Shown here: positions 1 through 7,756 of the stretch, one piece after another
Numbering within the stretch: the stretch's first letter is position 1
Layout of the letters: the number at the start of each line of letters is the position of its first letter
NCBI GenBank assembly: GCA_900757465.1
Contig: CAAENY010000101.1
Span: 1-29,377 of the forward strand
Reading direction: 5' to 3'
DNA: 29,377 nt
From: an uncultured Collinsella sp.
GTDB taxonomy: Bacteria > Actinomycetota > Coriobacteriia > Coriobacteriales > Coriobacteriaceae
Notes under the pieces: model-generated
The model's database searches: none
The model's input: the letters and a program-made list of their open reading frames with translations, nothing else
What the model was told of the DNA's origin: nothing
Position numbers and translations under genes: made by a program

Positions 1-2
1 CC

Positions 3-572
3 CGCCGTATGTTTGGCGAGCATCCGCTCGATAACGAGGATTACGGGCATATCGTCAACGCCAAACATTTTGCGCGCGTGCGCGGGCTGATCGATTCCGA
101 TAAGGTCGTGCTTGGAGGTGCCGTGCGCGAGGCTTCGCTCAAGATCGAGCCGACGATTTTGGACGGCGTGTCCCCCGATGACGCCGTGATGCAGGAGGAG
201 ATTTTCGGCCCCATTTTGCCGGTGCTGACGTTTGAGAGCCTAGACGAGGTCGAGACGTTTATTACGGATCGTCCGACGCCGCTGGCCCTGTATATCTTTA
301 GCCAGGACCGTGCGGTTCAGCAGCGCTTTGTGCGTTACGTGCCCTTTGGTGGTGGCTGTGTTAATGACACCATTATGCATTTGGCCACGAGCCATATGGG
401 CTTTGGCGGCATGGGGGCGAGCGGTATGGGACAGTACCATGGACGTGAGAGCTTCGATACGTTTAGCCACAAGAAGAGCATCGTGAACAAGGCAACGTGG
501 TTGGACGTGCCATTCCGCTATGCTCCTTACGCAAGCTGGAAGCACAAGTTCGTGCGCATGTTTGTGCATTAG
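3..572 (+). CDS. Aldehyde dehydrogenase, C-terminal part (5' end outside window)
   Basis: NAD(P)-dependent oxidation of an aldehyde to a carboxylate. About 190 C-terminal residues are present, and the frame is open to the window edge, so the gene starts upstream. Visible family marks are the EEIFGP block, the NDT motif after a glycine run, GFGGMGASGMGQYHG, and SFDTFSHKKS near the end. This pattern, with the short family-3-style C terminus, fits class 3 (fatty/aromatic aldehyde) enzymes better than the longer class 1/2 enzymes. The NAD-binding fold and catalytic cysteine lie outside the window, so activity cannot be judged. The C terminus is rich in aromatic and basic residues (FRYAPYASWKHKFVRMF), which may contact membrane; that is inference. 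No clear terminator follows in the 123 bp before the next gene. Confidence 0.93.
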   Translation, partial: RRMFGEHPLDNEDYGHIVNAKHFARVRGLIDSDKVVLGGAVREASLKIEPTILDGVSPDDAVMQEEIFGPILPVLTFESLDEVETFITDRPTPLALYIFSQDRAVQQRFVRYVPFGGGCVNDTIMHLATSHMGFGGMGASGMGQYHGRESFDTFSHKKSIVNKATWLDVPFRYAPYASWKHKFVRMFVH

Positions 573-695
573 AATCAGATGGTGTAGCGACAAACGGTCG
601 AAAAGGCGCGGGTGGGGCGAATTTGTGTCCGCACGGGCCCGTAAGCTTCTCAGTAAGGTTAAGCGCCGATTTATCCGGCTGTTAGAGGAGTTGCT

Positions 696-1022
696 ATGTA
701 CGAGCCTTCACGTGTTCTTCTGTCGTTTCACATCGCAGGATTTCAATATGCCGACGGTGCTTTGGTCCTAGGCGATCTTAAAGCGGGCGATAAACTGACG
801 CTGTGTGCCGAGCGCGATAATCCCCATGATCCCGAGGCGGTTGCGATCTATTACGGCAACACCAAGCTTGGCTATGTTCCGGGAAACGAGGTCGGCCCGC
901 TGTCCTTGATGATGTATTACGGCCATGAGGACGTATTTGAGGCCCGCGTACAACAGGTTGCTCCCGAGCGCAGCCCGTGGCATCAGGTGCGTGTTGGACT
1001 CTACGTGGTGGATGCTCGCTAG
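696..1022 (+). CDS. HIRAN domain protein
   Basis: A 108-residue protein that is essentially a single HIRAN domain. Visible marks are the hydrophobic start VLLSFHIAGFQYADG, the core LTLCAERDNPHDPEAVAIYY (residues about 32-51), and GKLGYVP-like NTKLGYVPGNEV. HIRAN domains bind DNA ends or stalled forks in eukaryotic HLTF/Rad5 and occur alone in many bacteria, where their role is unclear. The start follows GAGGAG at 687-692. A small charged protein follows 18 bp downstream and is probably co-transcribed. The family is clear; the cellular role is not. Confidence 0.88.
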   Translation: MYEPSRVLLSFHIAGFQYADGALVLGDLKAGDKLTLCAERDNPHDPEAVAIYYGNTKLGYVPGNEVGPLSLMMYYGHEDVFEARVQQVAPERSPWHQVRVGLYVVDAR

Positions 1023-1040
1023 TCGGTAAGGGAGGCCGCC

Positions 1041-1220
1041 ATGTTTGATGACGATGACCTGTTCGATCTGACAGACGATCCGTTTGAGTGGGATATGCTA
1101 CTCGATGACGATGAGTTGGAGCAGGACCGCAAAAAGCAAAAGGATAAGAACACCCCGGGAAAAGATTCGAATAAAAAGGACAAGCGCCGCCGCGGGCTGT
1201 TCGGCGGGCTCTTTGGATAA
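1041..1220 (+). CDS. Small charge-segregated protein, 59 aa
   Basis: A short reading frame with a good ribosome binding site (AAGGGAGG at 1027-1034) and an ATG 18 bp after the HIRAN gene. The product has a strongly acidic first half (begins MFDDDDLFDLTDD, later LLDDDELEQD), a lysine/arginine-rich second half (KKQKDKN, NKKDKRRR) and a glycine/phenylalanine tail, GLFGGLFG. It has no membrane segment and no signal peptide. I do not recognise a family. The RBS, spacing and operon position support real expression. A role as a nucleic-acid mimic or scaffold is only a guess. Confidence 0.68.
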   Translation: MFDDDDLFDLTDDPFEWDMLLDDDELEQDRKKQKDKNTPGKDSNKKDKRRRGLFGGLFG

Positions 1221-1240
1221 CCGCCGCATCGCTACGTCTG

Positions 1241-1246
1241 TATACT
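1241..1246 (+). promoter_or_regulatory. Candidate -10 box of the metallophosphoesterase gene
   Basis: TATACT, preceded directly by TG, lies about 38 bp before the ATG. The -35 region is poor (TAACCG with a 17-bp spacer), so this is a weak prediction. It would give a leader of about 30 nt that includes the GAGGG at 1274-1278. Confidence 0.35.
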
Positions 1247-1283
1247 TAGCACGAGTTGAACACGTTGCGAAATGAGGGCATAG

Positions 1284-1832
1284 ATGATGATGTGGTTTAC
1301 CGCCGACCTGCACCTGGGCGATACGAATATCTTGCACGACATGGATCGACCGTTTGATTCGGTCGAGGAGATGAACCGCAAGGTCATCGATGCCATCAAT
1401 GAGTGCGTGGCTGTGGACGACCGCCTCTATATCTTGGGAGACTTTACCTATCGTTTGCCCCTAGCGGAGGCGGTGCGCCTGCGCGAGCGCATCGAATGCC
1501 AGAACGTGACGCTCATCCGTGGTAACCATGACGGCGACTGGGAAGATCCCGACGTGCCGCAGATTTGGGAAGATGTACGCGATTATCTGGAGGTCGCACC
1601 CGGTTACGCCAAGGGCCATCGTCTGGTGATGAGCCATTACCCCATGCTCAGCTGGAATGGCAAGGCGCGCGGTGCCATCATGCTGCACGGACATATCCAC
1701 AGCAGGGGAGACCGCGCCAACGCGCGCAATCGCGATCGCGAGCGCCCCATTTACCGCTACGATGTGGGCCTCGACGCCAACAACTACAAGCCCGTAAGCC
1801 GAGATCAAATCCTGAATTTCTTTGGACTGTAG
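1284..1832 (+). CDS. Calcineurin-like metallophosphoesterase
   Basis: A 182-aa binuclear-metal phosphoesterase with the complete motif set. It has DLHLGD (D8, H10), GDFTY (G52-D53), GNHDGD (residues 80-85), SHYP (H118) and HGHIH (residues 135-139). The compact size and the GDF and SHYP motifs match the small cytosolic calcineurin-like group often annotated as phosphoesterase or hydrolase of unknown substrate. Three consecutive ATG codons (1284, 1287, 1290) could each start the protein. GAGGG at 1274-1278 is spaced 5, 8 or 11 nt from them, so the exact start is uncertain by two residues. There is no signal peptide. Downstream lies a hairpin repeat and then the DUF2130 gene. Confidence 0.9.
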   Translation: MMMWFTADLHLGDTNILHDMDRPFDSVEEMNRKVIDAINECVAVDDRLYILGDFTYRLPLAEAVRLRERIECQNVTLIRGNHDGDWEDPDVPQIWEDVRDYLEVAPGYAKGHRLVMSHYPMLSWNGKARGAIMLHGHIHSRGDRANARNRDRERPIYRYDVGLDANNYKPVSRDQILNFFGL

Positions 1833-1838
1833 CTCGCA

Positions 1839-1875
1839 AACCGCCACGAAGGGGACAGGCACCTTTGTGGTGGTT
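1839..1875 (+). repeat. REP-like hairpin with GGGACAGG core, copy 1
   Basis: Arms at 1839-1852 (AACCGCCACGAAGG) and 1862-1875 (CCTTTGTGGTGGTT) pair over 14 positions with two G-T wobbles. The loop is GGACAGGCA. It is intergenic, 6 bp after the phosphoesterase stop. A second hairpin at 15953-15989 has different arms but the same loop core. It could act as a weak terminator, but no T-run follows. Confidence 0.6.
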
Positions 1876-1970
1876 CTGGCGCCGTAGTCATTCTGGTAGC
1901 GGCGACTTTTTTGTCCGCGCGGCGCGGTAGAGTGAAGGCGGTTGAAGTTTGCGTCCATCGAGGAGCTGCT

Positions 1971-3728
1971 ATGAACGAGATCAAGTGCCCGCATTGCGGC
2001 GAAGTTTTTAAGGTCGATGCGTCCGGCTATGCGGATATCGTCAAGCAAGTACGCGATGCCGAGTTTTCGCGCGACCTGGATGAGCGTGTGAAGGCAGTCC
2101 AGCGCGAGGGCGAGCAGGCGCTGGAGCTTGAGCGCTCGCGTTCGACGGCTGCATTGCAGGAGGCAGAGTCTCAGCGCAACGCTCAGCTTGTTGAGCAGAA
2201 GAACGCCGCAGCTCAGCAGCTGGCGCAAGAAGTCGCCAAGCGCGATGCTGAGCTCGCCGAGCTGCGCGCCAAGCTCGAGGGTGCTGCCGCAGAGCGCGAG
2301 AGTGCAAGCCAGCGTGCGGCGGTTGAGGCCCGTTCCGATGCTCAAAAGGAGAATGCCGAGCTTCAGCGCGAGATCGACAATTTACGCGCGCAGTTGGAGC
2401 GCAAAGATGATGAAGCCAGGCTTGCCGAGGCGACGGCACGCAATGCTGCTCAAAACGACCTGTCCGCGCGTGACGCTCAGATTGCCGAGCTGCAGGCCAG
2501 GCTCGCCGCGGCGGACAAGGCCCAGGAGATGGCGCTTGCCGCTGCCGCGGCAGAGTCGCAGCGTGAGCTCGATGCCGCTCGCAGCGAGGCCGAGCGCGCG
2601 CTTACTGACTATCGCGCGAAGGTGCAAGAGAAGTTTTCCGCCGCAAAGGCTCAGTCCGAGCAAGAGGCCGAGGGCCTGCGTGCCCAGCTGCGCGAGCAGG
2701 AACTGATGGCAAAAATGAACCTGTCAGAGGCGGTCGCCGCGGCGGAGCGAGAGCGCGATGAGGCACGTGCCAAGCTGACGAGCGAGCTGGCGGTGCGCGA
2801 TTCTCGCGAGGAGCAAGCCAAGGCGGCACACGAGCTCGAGCTTGCGCAGGCCAAGCGCGCGAGCGATGACCTGATTCGCTACAAGGATGAAGAGATTGAG
2901 CGCCTTAAGGACATGAAGGTCCGCCTGTCCACCAAGATGGTGGGCGAGTCGCTCGAGCAACACTGCGAGACCGAGTTCAACCGTCTGCGCATGACGGCGT
3001 TTCCCAACGCGTACTTCGAGAAAGATAACGATGCGTCCGAGGGTACCAAGGGCGATTTTATCTTCCGCGAGTGCGACGCGAGCGGTAACGAGGTCATTTC
3101 GATTATGTTCGAGATGAAAAACGAGAACGACGAGACCGCGACCAAGCATAAAAACGAGGACTTCTTTAAGAAACTCGACCACGATCGTCGCCAGAAAGGC
3201 TGTGAGTACGCGGTGCTCTGCACGCTGCTCGAGCCCGAGAGCGAGCTCTATAACGCAGGGATAGTCGACGTGAGCTATCGCTACGAGAAGATGTACGTGA
3301 TTCGCCCACAGTTCTTTATTCCCATGATCACGCTTCTTCGCAACGCCGCCATGGGTTCGCTGCGCTATAAGCAGGAGCTGGCGGAGTACAAACAGCAGAA
3401 TATCGACGTCACGAACTTCGAAGCCAAGATGGAAAAGTTCAAGAACGATTTCGGCCGCAACTACGAGATCGCGAGCCGCAAGTTCCAAACGGCGATTGAT
3501 GAGATCGACAAGACGATTAGCCATCTGCAGAAAACCAAGGAGGCGTTGCTGTCCTCCGAGAACAATCTGCGCCTAGCCAACAAGAAGGCCGACGATCTTA
3601 CCATTCGCAAGCTCACGTGGGGCAACAAGACCATGAAGGCCGCGTTTGACGAGGCGCGCGGGGCTGCGACAGAGACAAACGATGAGCCAGCCGAGGCGGA
3701 TTCGTATGAGGTCGAGGATGCCGAGTAA
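1971..3728 (+). CDS. DUF2130 coiled-coil protein, possible nuclease fold
   Basis: A 585-aa protein of the DUF2130 family. The ATG at 1971 follows GAGGAG and begins at a zinc-ribbon-like CPHCG (C6, C9); an earlier in-frame TTG at 1911 lacks a ribosome site. Residues about 25-330 are a long Ala/Glu/Arg heptad-rich coiled coil. The conserved block follows: D362 in KGDFIF, E381-M-K383 in FEMKNEND, and then KNEDFFKKLDHDRRQKG. The D...ExK spacing resembles a PD-(D/E)XK nuclease core (inference). The C-terminal 100 residues are again helical, with an acidic tail. The function of the family is unknown. The gene is followed by a strong terminator shared with the convergent helicase gene. Confidence 0.9.
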   Translation: MNEIKCPHCGEVFKVDASGYADIVKQVRDAEFSRDLDERVKAVQREGEQALELERSRSTAALQEAESQRNAQLVEQKNAAAQQLAQEVAKRDAELAELRAKLEGAAAERESASQRAAVEARSDAQKENAELQREIDNLRAQLERKDDEARLAEATARNAAQNDLSARDAQIAELQARLAAADKAQEMALAAAAAESQRELDAARSEAERALTDYRAKVQEKFSAAKAQSEQEAEGLRAQLREQELMAKMNLSEAVAAAERERDEARAKLTSELAVRDSREEQAKAAHELELAQAKRASDDLIRYKDEEIERLKDMKVRLSTKMVGESLEQHCETEFNRLRMTAFPNAYFEKDNDASEGTKGDFIFRECDASGNEVISIMFEMKNENDETATKHKNEDFFKKLDHDRRQKGCEYAVLCTLLEPESELYNAGIVDVSYRYEKMYVIRPQFFIPMITLLRNAAMGSLRYKQELAEYKQQNIDVTNFEAKMEKFKNDFGRNYEIASRKFQTAIDEIDKTISHLQKTKEALLSSENNLRLANKKADDLTIRKLTWGNKTMKAAFDEARGAATETNDEPAEADSYEVEDAE

Positions 3729-3747
3729 GGCATAGCGTATAGTGCAA

Positions 3748-3785
3748 AAGCGGGGCCGCTGGTGATGTTACCAGCGGCCCCGCTT
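3748..3785. terminator. Bidirectional intrinsic terminator
   Basis: A perfect 15-bp stem at 3748-3762 and 3771-3785 surrounds an 8-nt loop (TGATGTTA). It lies between convergent genes: DUF2130 (+) ends at 3728 and the helicase (-) ends at 3808. On the minus strand the stem is followed by TTTT; on the plus strand by the T-rich CGTTTCGTT. Confidence 0.9.
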
Positions 3786-3807
3786 CGTTTCGTTCCAGTA
3801 TGTTCGG

Positions 3808-6489
3808 CTAGTCTTCGAGCAGGTCCTCGATAAAGCCGACGCGGTAGTTTTTGAAGACGACCTCGCCGCCGTCTTGCGTGGCGTCCAGATCGACATCGCC
3901 CATGATGCCAAAGTCGTGGTCTCCATCATCGTCGGCAAAGATCTGGTGCACGTGCCATACGTGCGCGGTCTTCTCGTCGGACTCATCGATGGAAAACATC
4001 GCAGCGCTGCGGGCATCTCCGTCGGTGAGGATCTCCTCGTGCTGCTCGTGGTAAGCATCGAGCGCCTTTTGCCAGCGGATCTCGCTCATGCCCCAGTCGT
4101 CATCGAGTTCGCCCAGGTCGCGAACGTGCTCGCGGGCGGCAAGGGTCACGCGGCGGAAGAGCGCGTTGCGCACCAACAGCGTGCAGCCGCGGCGGTCCGC
4201 CACGACCTCGTCGATGCCCTGCGGCGGCGCGGCGTCGAGGCCTGCCGGGTTGCCTGCGTTCTCCCACTCGTCCACCAGGCTCGAGTCCACCGAGCGCACC
4301 ACAAAGCCCAGCCACGAGATAATGTCGCGCAGGCGCTCGTCGCGCTTCTCGATGGGCACGGTGCGGTCGAGCGAACGGTAGGCCTCTGCTAGGTAGCGCA
4401 GTAAAATGCCCTCGGAGCGGGCGATGCCGAGCTTTTGAATGTAGCCCTTAAAATCGCTCGCGCTTTCCAGCATATCGCGCAGAACGCTCTTGGGAGAGAG
4501 CTGGTAGTCGTTTGCCCAGGGTACTTCCTGGCAGTACTTGTCAAAAGCGGCGTCGAGCAAGTCTTCGAGCGGCTTTTCGTAGGTGACATCCTGGATGCGC
4601 TCCAGACGCTCCTCATACTCGATGCCGTCGGCCTTCATTTCGGCCATAGCGCGATCGCGTGCGGCGCGCTCCTGTGCACGCAGCACTTGCTTGGGATCTT
4701 CGAGCGTTGCCTCGACCATTGAGATCAGGTCCATGGTATAGGTCTCGCTCTCGGGATCGAGCAGCTCCAATGCGGCAAGCAAGAACGGCGAGAGCGGCTG
4801 ATCGAGCGCGAAGTCCTCGGGCAGATCGACCGTCAGCGCATAGTCGATGTCCGGTGCGGCGTCAGTCGGGGCGTCGGGTGCGGGCGGCACCTCGGTGCGA
4901 ACGACGACGCCGGAATCGATGAGCGTGGCGAAGATTTCGTCGGCGCGAACCTCGAGCTTGGCCTTTTCCTCGGGAGTCTGCAAGCTCGTCTCGATGAGGT
5001 CGTGTACGCGGGCGCGGGCATCGCCGCCCTGTTCGACCACGCTAATCACCATGGAGTGTGTGATGCGCAGGCGCGGCTTGAGCGTTTCGGGCTGCGTCTC
5101 GATCAGGCGCTCAAAGGTCTGCTTGTTCCAGGTGACAAAGCCCTCGGGGGCCTTCTTCTTTTTAATCTTGCGGAGTTTTTTGGGGTCGTCGCCCGCCTTG
5201 GCCATAAGCTTTGCATTCTCGATCTCGTGCTCGGGTGCCTCGGCGATTACCATGCCTTCGGTATCGAAGCCCGAACGGCCGGCGCGACCGGCTATCTGAT
5301 GAAACTCGCGGGCGCGCAGGCGACGCATCTTGTAGCCGTCGAACTTGGTGAGCGCGGTGAGGACCACGGTGTGGATGGGTACGTTGATGCCAACGCCGAG
5401 CGTGTCGGTGCCGCAAATGACGGGCAGTAGGCCCTGCTGCGCCAAGCGCTCGACCAGCAGACGATAGCGCGGCAGCATACCGGCGTGGTGCACGCCGACG
5501 CCACAGCCGAGCAAGCGCTTGAGGATCTTGCCGAAAGCCGTGGAGAAGCTCGTGCCTTTGGCGGCTTCCTTGATGGCTTCGCGCTGCTCTTTGCTGGCGA
5601 TGCCGAAATTGGCAAGCGACTGCGCCGTCGCAAGGGCGGCGTCCTGGCTAAAGTGCACGATATAGAGCGGGGCCTCTCCACGGCGCATGGCGAGCTCGAC
5701 CGTGCCCTCGAGCGAGGTCGTCACGTAGTCGTAGCTCAGCGGCACGGGGCGCGGGGCATCGACGACCAAGTCGCAGGTAGCACCGGTGTGCTCTTCGAGA
5801 GAGGCGGCGATTGCAGTGACATCGCCAAGTGTGGCGCTCATGAGCATAAACTGCGTGTGGGGCAGGGTGAGCAGCGGCACCTGCCAGGCCCAGCCGCGGT
5901 CGGGGTCGGCAAAGTAGTGGAACTCGTCCATGGCCACGCAGCCCACATCGGCATCCTCGCCCTCGCGCAGCGCATCGTTGGCAAGGATTTCGGCCGTGCA
6001 GCAGATGACGGGAGCCTTGGTGTTGATATGCGTGTCGCCGGTGATCATGCCAACGTTATCGCGGCCGAGTACCTGTACCAGATCGAAGAACTTTTCGCTG
6101 ACCAGAGCCTTGATAGGAGCCGTGTAGTAGCAGCGCTTGCCCTGTGCCATGCCCATAAAGAGCATGCCCAGCGCGACAAGCGACTTGCCCGATCCGGTCG
6201 GTGTTCCCAAAATGACATGGTCACCGGCGGCTAGATCCATGAGGGCCTCTTCCTGGTGGTCCCACAGCTCAATACCGCGATCGCTCGTCCATTCAAAGAA
6301 GCGCTCGAAGGCCTGATCGGGCGTGAGCCACGGTTCGGGCTCGCTGCCGTCCTCGGGCTCCCACCAGGTGGGGGAGAGCGCGCCGAGCGAGCCGAATTCG
6401 GCTTCGGTTCCCGTGCCGCCCGAGAATGAGCTGGCGGCGCCGGCGCCGGAGACGGTGCTGGCGGCGGTATCTGTCGTGGTCTGTGCCAT
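3808..6489 (-). CDS. DEAD/DEAH-box RNA helicase with DUF3516 domain
   Basis: An 893-aa superfamily II helicase of the Ski2/Mtr4-like type common in Actinobacteria. Walker A is GTPTGSGKS (residues 95-103) and Walker B is DEFH (188-191). These are followed by SATLGD, the motif V region GTDTLGVGINVP and motif VI QIAGRAGRSGFD. The C-terminal half is the DUF3516 region, starting near the basic stretch KKLRKIKKKK and PEGFVTW. The start was placed at MAQTTT because the preceding 40 residues are Ser/Ala/Gly-rich linker and the frame further upstream runs into an inverted-repeat element. The ribosome site is weak (GAGAGAAAG). Role: probably ATP-dependent RNA remodelling or decay. It is convergent with DUF2130. 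Confidence 0.93.
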   Translation of the reverse strand: MAQTTTDTAASTVSGAGAASSFSGGTGTEAEFGSLGALSPTWWEPEDGSEPEPWLTPDQAFERFFEWTSDRGIELWDHQEEALMDLAAGDHVILGTPTGSGKSLVALGMLFMGMAQGKRCYYTAPIKALVSEKFFDLVQVLGRDNVGMITGDTHINTKAPVICCTAEILANDALREGEDADVGCVAMDEFHYFADPDRGWAWQVPLLTLPHTQFMLMSATLGDVTAIAASLEEHTGATCDLVVDAPRPVPLSYDYVTTSLEGTVELAMRRGEAPLYIVHFSQDAALATAQSLANFGIASKEQREAIKEAAKGTSFSTAFGKILKRLLGCGVGVHHAGMLPRYRLLVERLAQQGLLPVICGTDTLGVGINVPIHTVVLTALTKFDGYKMRRLRAREFHQIAGRAGRSGFDTEGMVIAEAPEHEIENAKLMAKAGDDPKKLRKIKKKKAPEGFVTWNKQTFERLIETQPETLKPRLRITHSMVISVVEQGGDARARVHDLIETSLQTPEEKAKLEVRADEIFATLIDSGVVVRTEVPPAPDAPTDAAPDIDYALTVDLPEDFALDQPLSPFLLAALELLDPESETYTMDLISMVEATLEDPKQVLRAQERAARDRAMAEMKADGIEYEERLERIQDVTYEKPLEDLLDAAFDKYCQEVPWANDYQLSPKSVLRDMLESASDFKGYIQKLGIARSEGILLRYLAEAYRSLDRTVPIEKRDERLRDIISWLGFVVRSVDSSLVDEWENAGNPAGLDAAPPQGIDEVVADRRGCTLLVRNALFRRVTLAAREHVRDLGELDDDWGMSEIRWQKALDAYHEQHEEILTDGDARSAAMFSIDESDEKTAHVWHVHQIFADDDGDHDFGIMGDVDLDATQDGGEVVFKNYRVGFIEDLLED

Positions 6490-6798
6490 GTGTTTGCTTT
6501 CTCTCGCGATTGTCCGCCAACTATTATGGCGTAGCGGCGGCGCGGGGTGCCAGCGCGCGAGAAAATGCAGGAAATGGGCGTTCTGTCCGGCCGTTTGGTG
6601 CGGTTGCCAGCTAAGTGAGTAGACTTTTTGCGATGTCGCGAGCACATGGCTTTTGCGCAAGGGCTCTACCTGCGGTTTAGTTTTCGTTATGCGGGTTGTG
6701 CTTGGCTATTGCAAAAAAGTCTACTCACTTAGGTTTGAGGGTCGTTCGCTGACGCCTATTTTCACTTGTTTGCCGACGCCGCGACCATCAGAAGCCCC
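6490..6798. other. 309-bp intergenic region with inverted-repeat element
   Basis: This gap lies between trmB and the helicase, both on the minus strand. It is dominated by the inverted repeat at 6611-6732. The 66 bp next to the trmB stop contain no hairpin I can recognise. The 120 bp in front of the helicase must hold its promoter, but no convincing -35/-10 pair is visible. Confidence 0.6.
6611..6732. repeat. Inverted-repeat (MITE- or BIME-like) element
   Basis: The left arm at 6611-6634 begins CTAAGTGAGTAGACTTTT. The right arm at 6708-6732 ends with the reverse complement, AAAGTCTACTCACTTAG. The arms differ by one extra A and one C/T change. The 73 bp between them encode nothing recognisable. 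The base use is more AT-rich than in the flanking genes. No clear target-site duplication is visible. It could fold into a large cruciform or RNA hairpin and could end the trmB transcript. Confidence 0.7.
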
Positions 6799-7638
6799 CT
6801 AGGACTCCTGCGGCAGGCGCTTCTTGCCTTTGCGGGCGCGGTTTCTAAAGTTCTCGACGGCCTCTTCCATGCCCAGAGGTACATAGGTGAGCTCATCGAG
6901 GTTATCGGGCAGGTAGCAGGCAAGGCTTTGCTCCTGCGCTCGGCCTGCTGCGAGCTGTTCATCGCTGGGCTGCGCGCCGGGTGTGGCGCAAATGCCATAG
7001 ACAGCGGCACCCATCTCGCGCGTGCGGCATTCATACTCGGTCTCGGGATGCTCGGGATGGTCGCGGCGAACGTCGTCACTTACCCAAAGTGTGTCGTAGC
7101 CGGCCGCGGCAAACTGCCCCAGGGCATAGTCGCGCAATGGCTTGCTGTCGGTTCGCAGCGTGACGGTGGCGCCGGCTGCAAAGAGCGGGCGGTAGAGCAT
7201 CAGATGGTCGACATGGACGAGTCGTTTTTTGGCGTACTTGGCCTTGGGCTGTGGCGTGGGAAAGTTGATGGTGATGGCATCGAGCTCGCCTGCGGCAAAC
7301 AGCTTTGGCAGCGATGCGGCGCCTCGGGGCAGGACGAGTGCGTTGGATAGCTCCTGCTCGCAGATTTTCTGTGCGGCATAGGCGATGCAGATGGGCTCCT
7401 GGTCCATGCCGATAAAGAGCGTGTTTGGCTCGTGGGCCGCGCGCTCTACAAGGTACGTTCCCTTGCCGCAGCCCAGATCCAGGTGAAGGTGCTCGAAGGG
7501 CTTGCCGCCTGCGGGCGCACAGGCCTTGCGCCAATCTCCGGCATAAGCCTCGGGGTTCGTCTCAATCGCATCGGCGTAGCGCTCCAGGCGCTCCTCGAGC
7601 ACAAAGTTCTTAGGCGTGCGAACGTGGACGGCTCCCAT
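6799..7638 (-). CDS. trmB: TrmB-like tRNA (guanine-N7-)-methyltransferase
   Basis: TrmB uses S-adenosylmethionine to make m7G46 in tRNA variable loops. This 279-aa protein has the family frame. It has TPKNFVLEERLERY at the N terminus, the SAM loop LDLGCGKGTYLVE (residues 53-65), IGMDQE, KKRLVHVDHL and a C-terminal TEYECRTREMGAAVYG that matches the usual TxYE...G block. It is longer than typical TrmB (about 210-240 aa) because of a C-terminal extension ending in a basic RNRARKGKKRL. Odd point: the signature PDPWPKKRH loop reads NFPTPQPKAKY (residues 125-135), losing the conserved Asp and Trp. ATG follows AAGGAG with a short 4-nt spacer. Family assignment is firm; catalytic competence is uncertain. 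Confidence 0.85.
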   Translation of the reverse strand: MGAVHVRTPKNFVLEERLERYADAIETNPEAYAGDWRKACAPAGGKPFEHLHLDLGCGKGTYLVERAAHEPNTLFIGMDQEPICIAYAAQKICEQELSNALVLPRGAASLPKLFAAGELDAITINFPTPQPKAKYAKKRLVHVDHLMLYRPLFAAGATVTLRTDSKPLRDYALGQFAAAGYDTLWVSDDVRRDHPEHPETEYECRTREMGAAVYGICATPGAQPSDEQLAAGRAQEQSLACYLPDNLDELTYVPLGMEEAVENFRNRARKGKKRLPQES

Positions 7639-7660
7639 GAGGCTCCTTGGTCATAAATAT

Positions 7661-7682
7661 GGAACGCGTAGCTGCGCGTTCC
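7661..7682. other. Short palindromic hairpin between methyltransferase genes
   Basis: GGAACGCG (7661-7668) and CGCGTTCC (7675-7682) form a perfect 8-bp stem with a 6-nt loop. It lies 22 bp before the trmB start and 75 bp after the upstream methyltransferase gene. No T-run follows on the minus strand, so it may be an operator or leader structure, or a weak terminator. Confidence 0.4.
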
Positions 7683-7756
7683 GTCAATGGGTTGAAAAAG
7701 GGTGGGCATAGTTTGCCCGAAAGATGCGGTACGGCTCGACGGCGAGTCGTCGGTGC

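Noticed and set aside
5485..6234. A 249-codon plus-strand frame opposite the DUF3516 helicase
   Set aside because: A shadow of a conserved helicase gene on the other strand.
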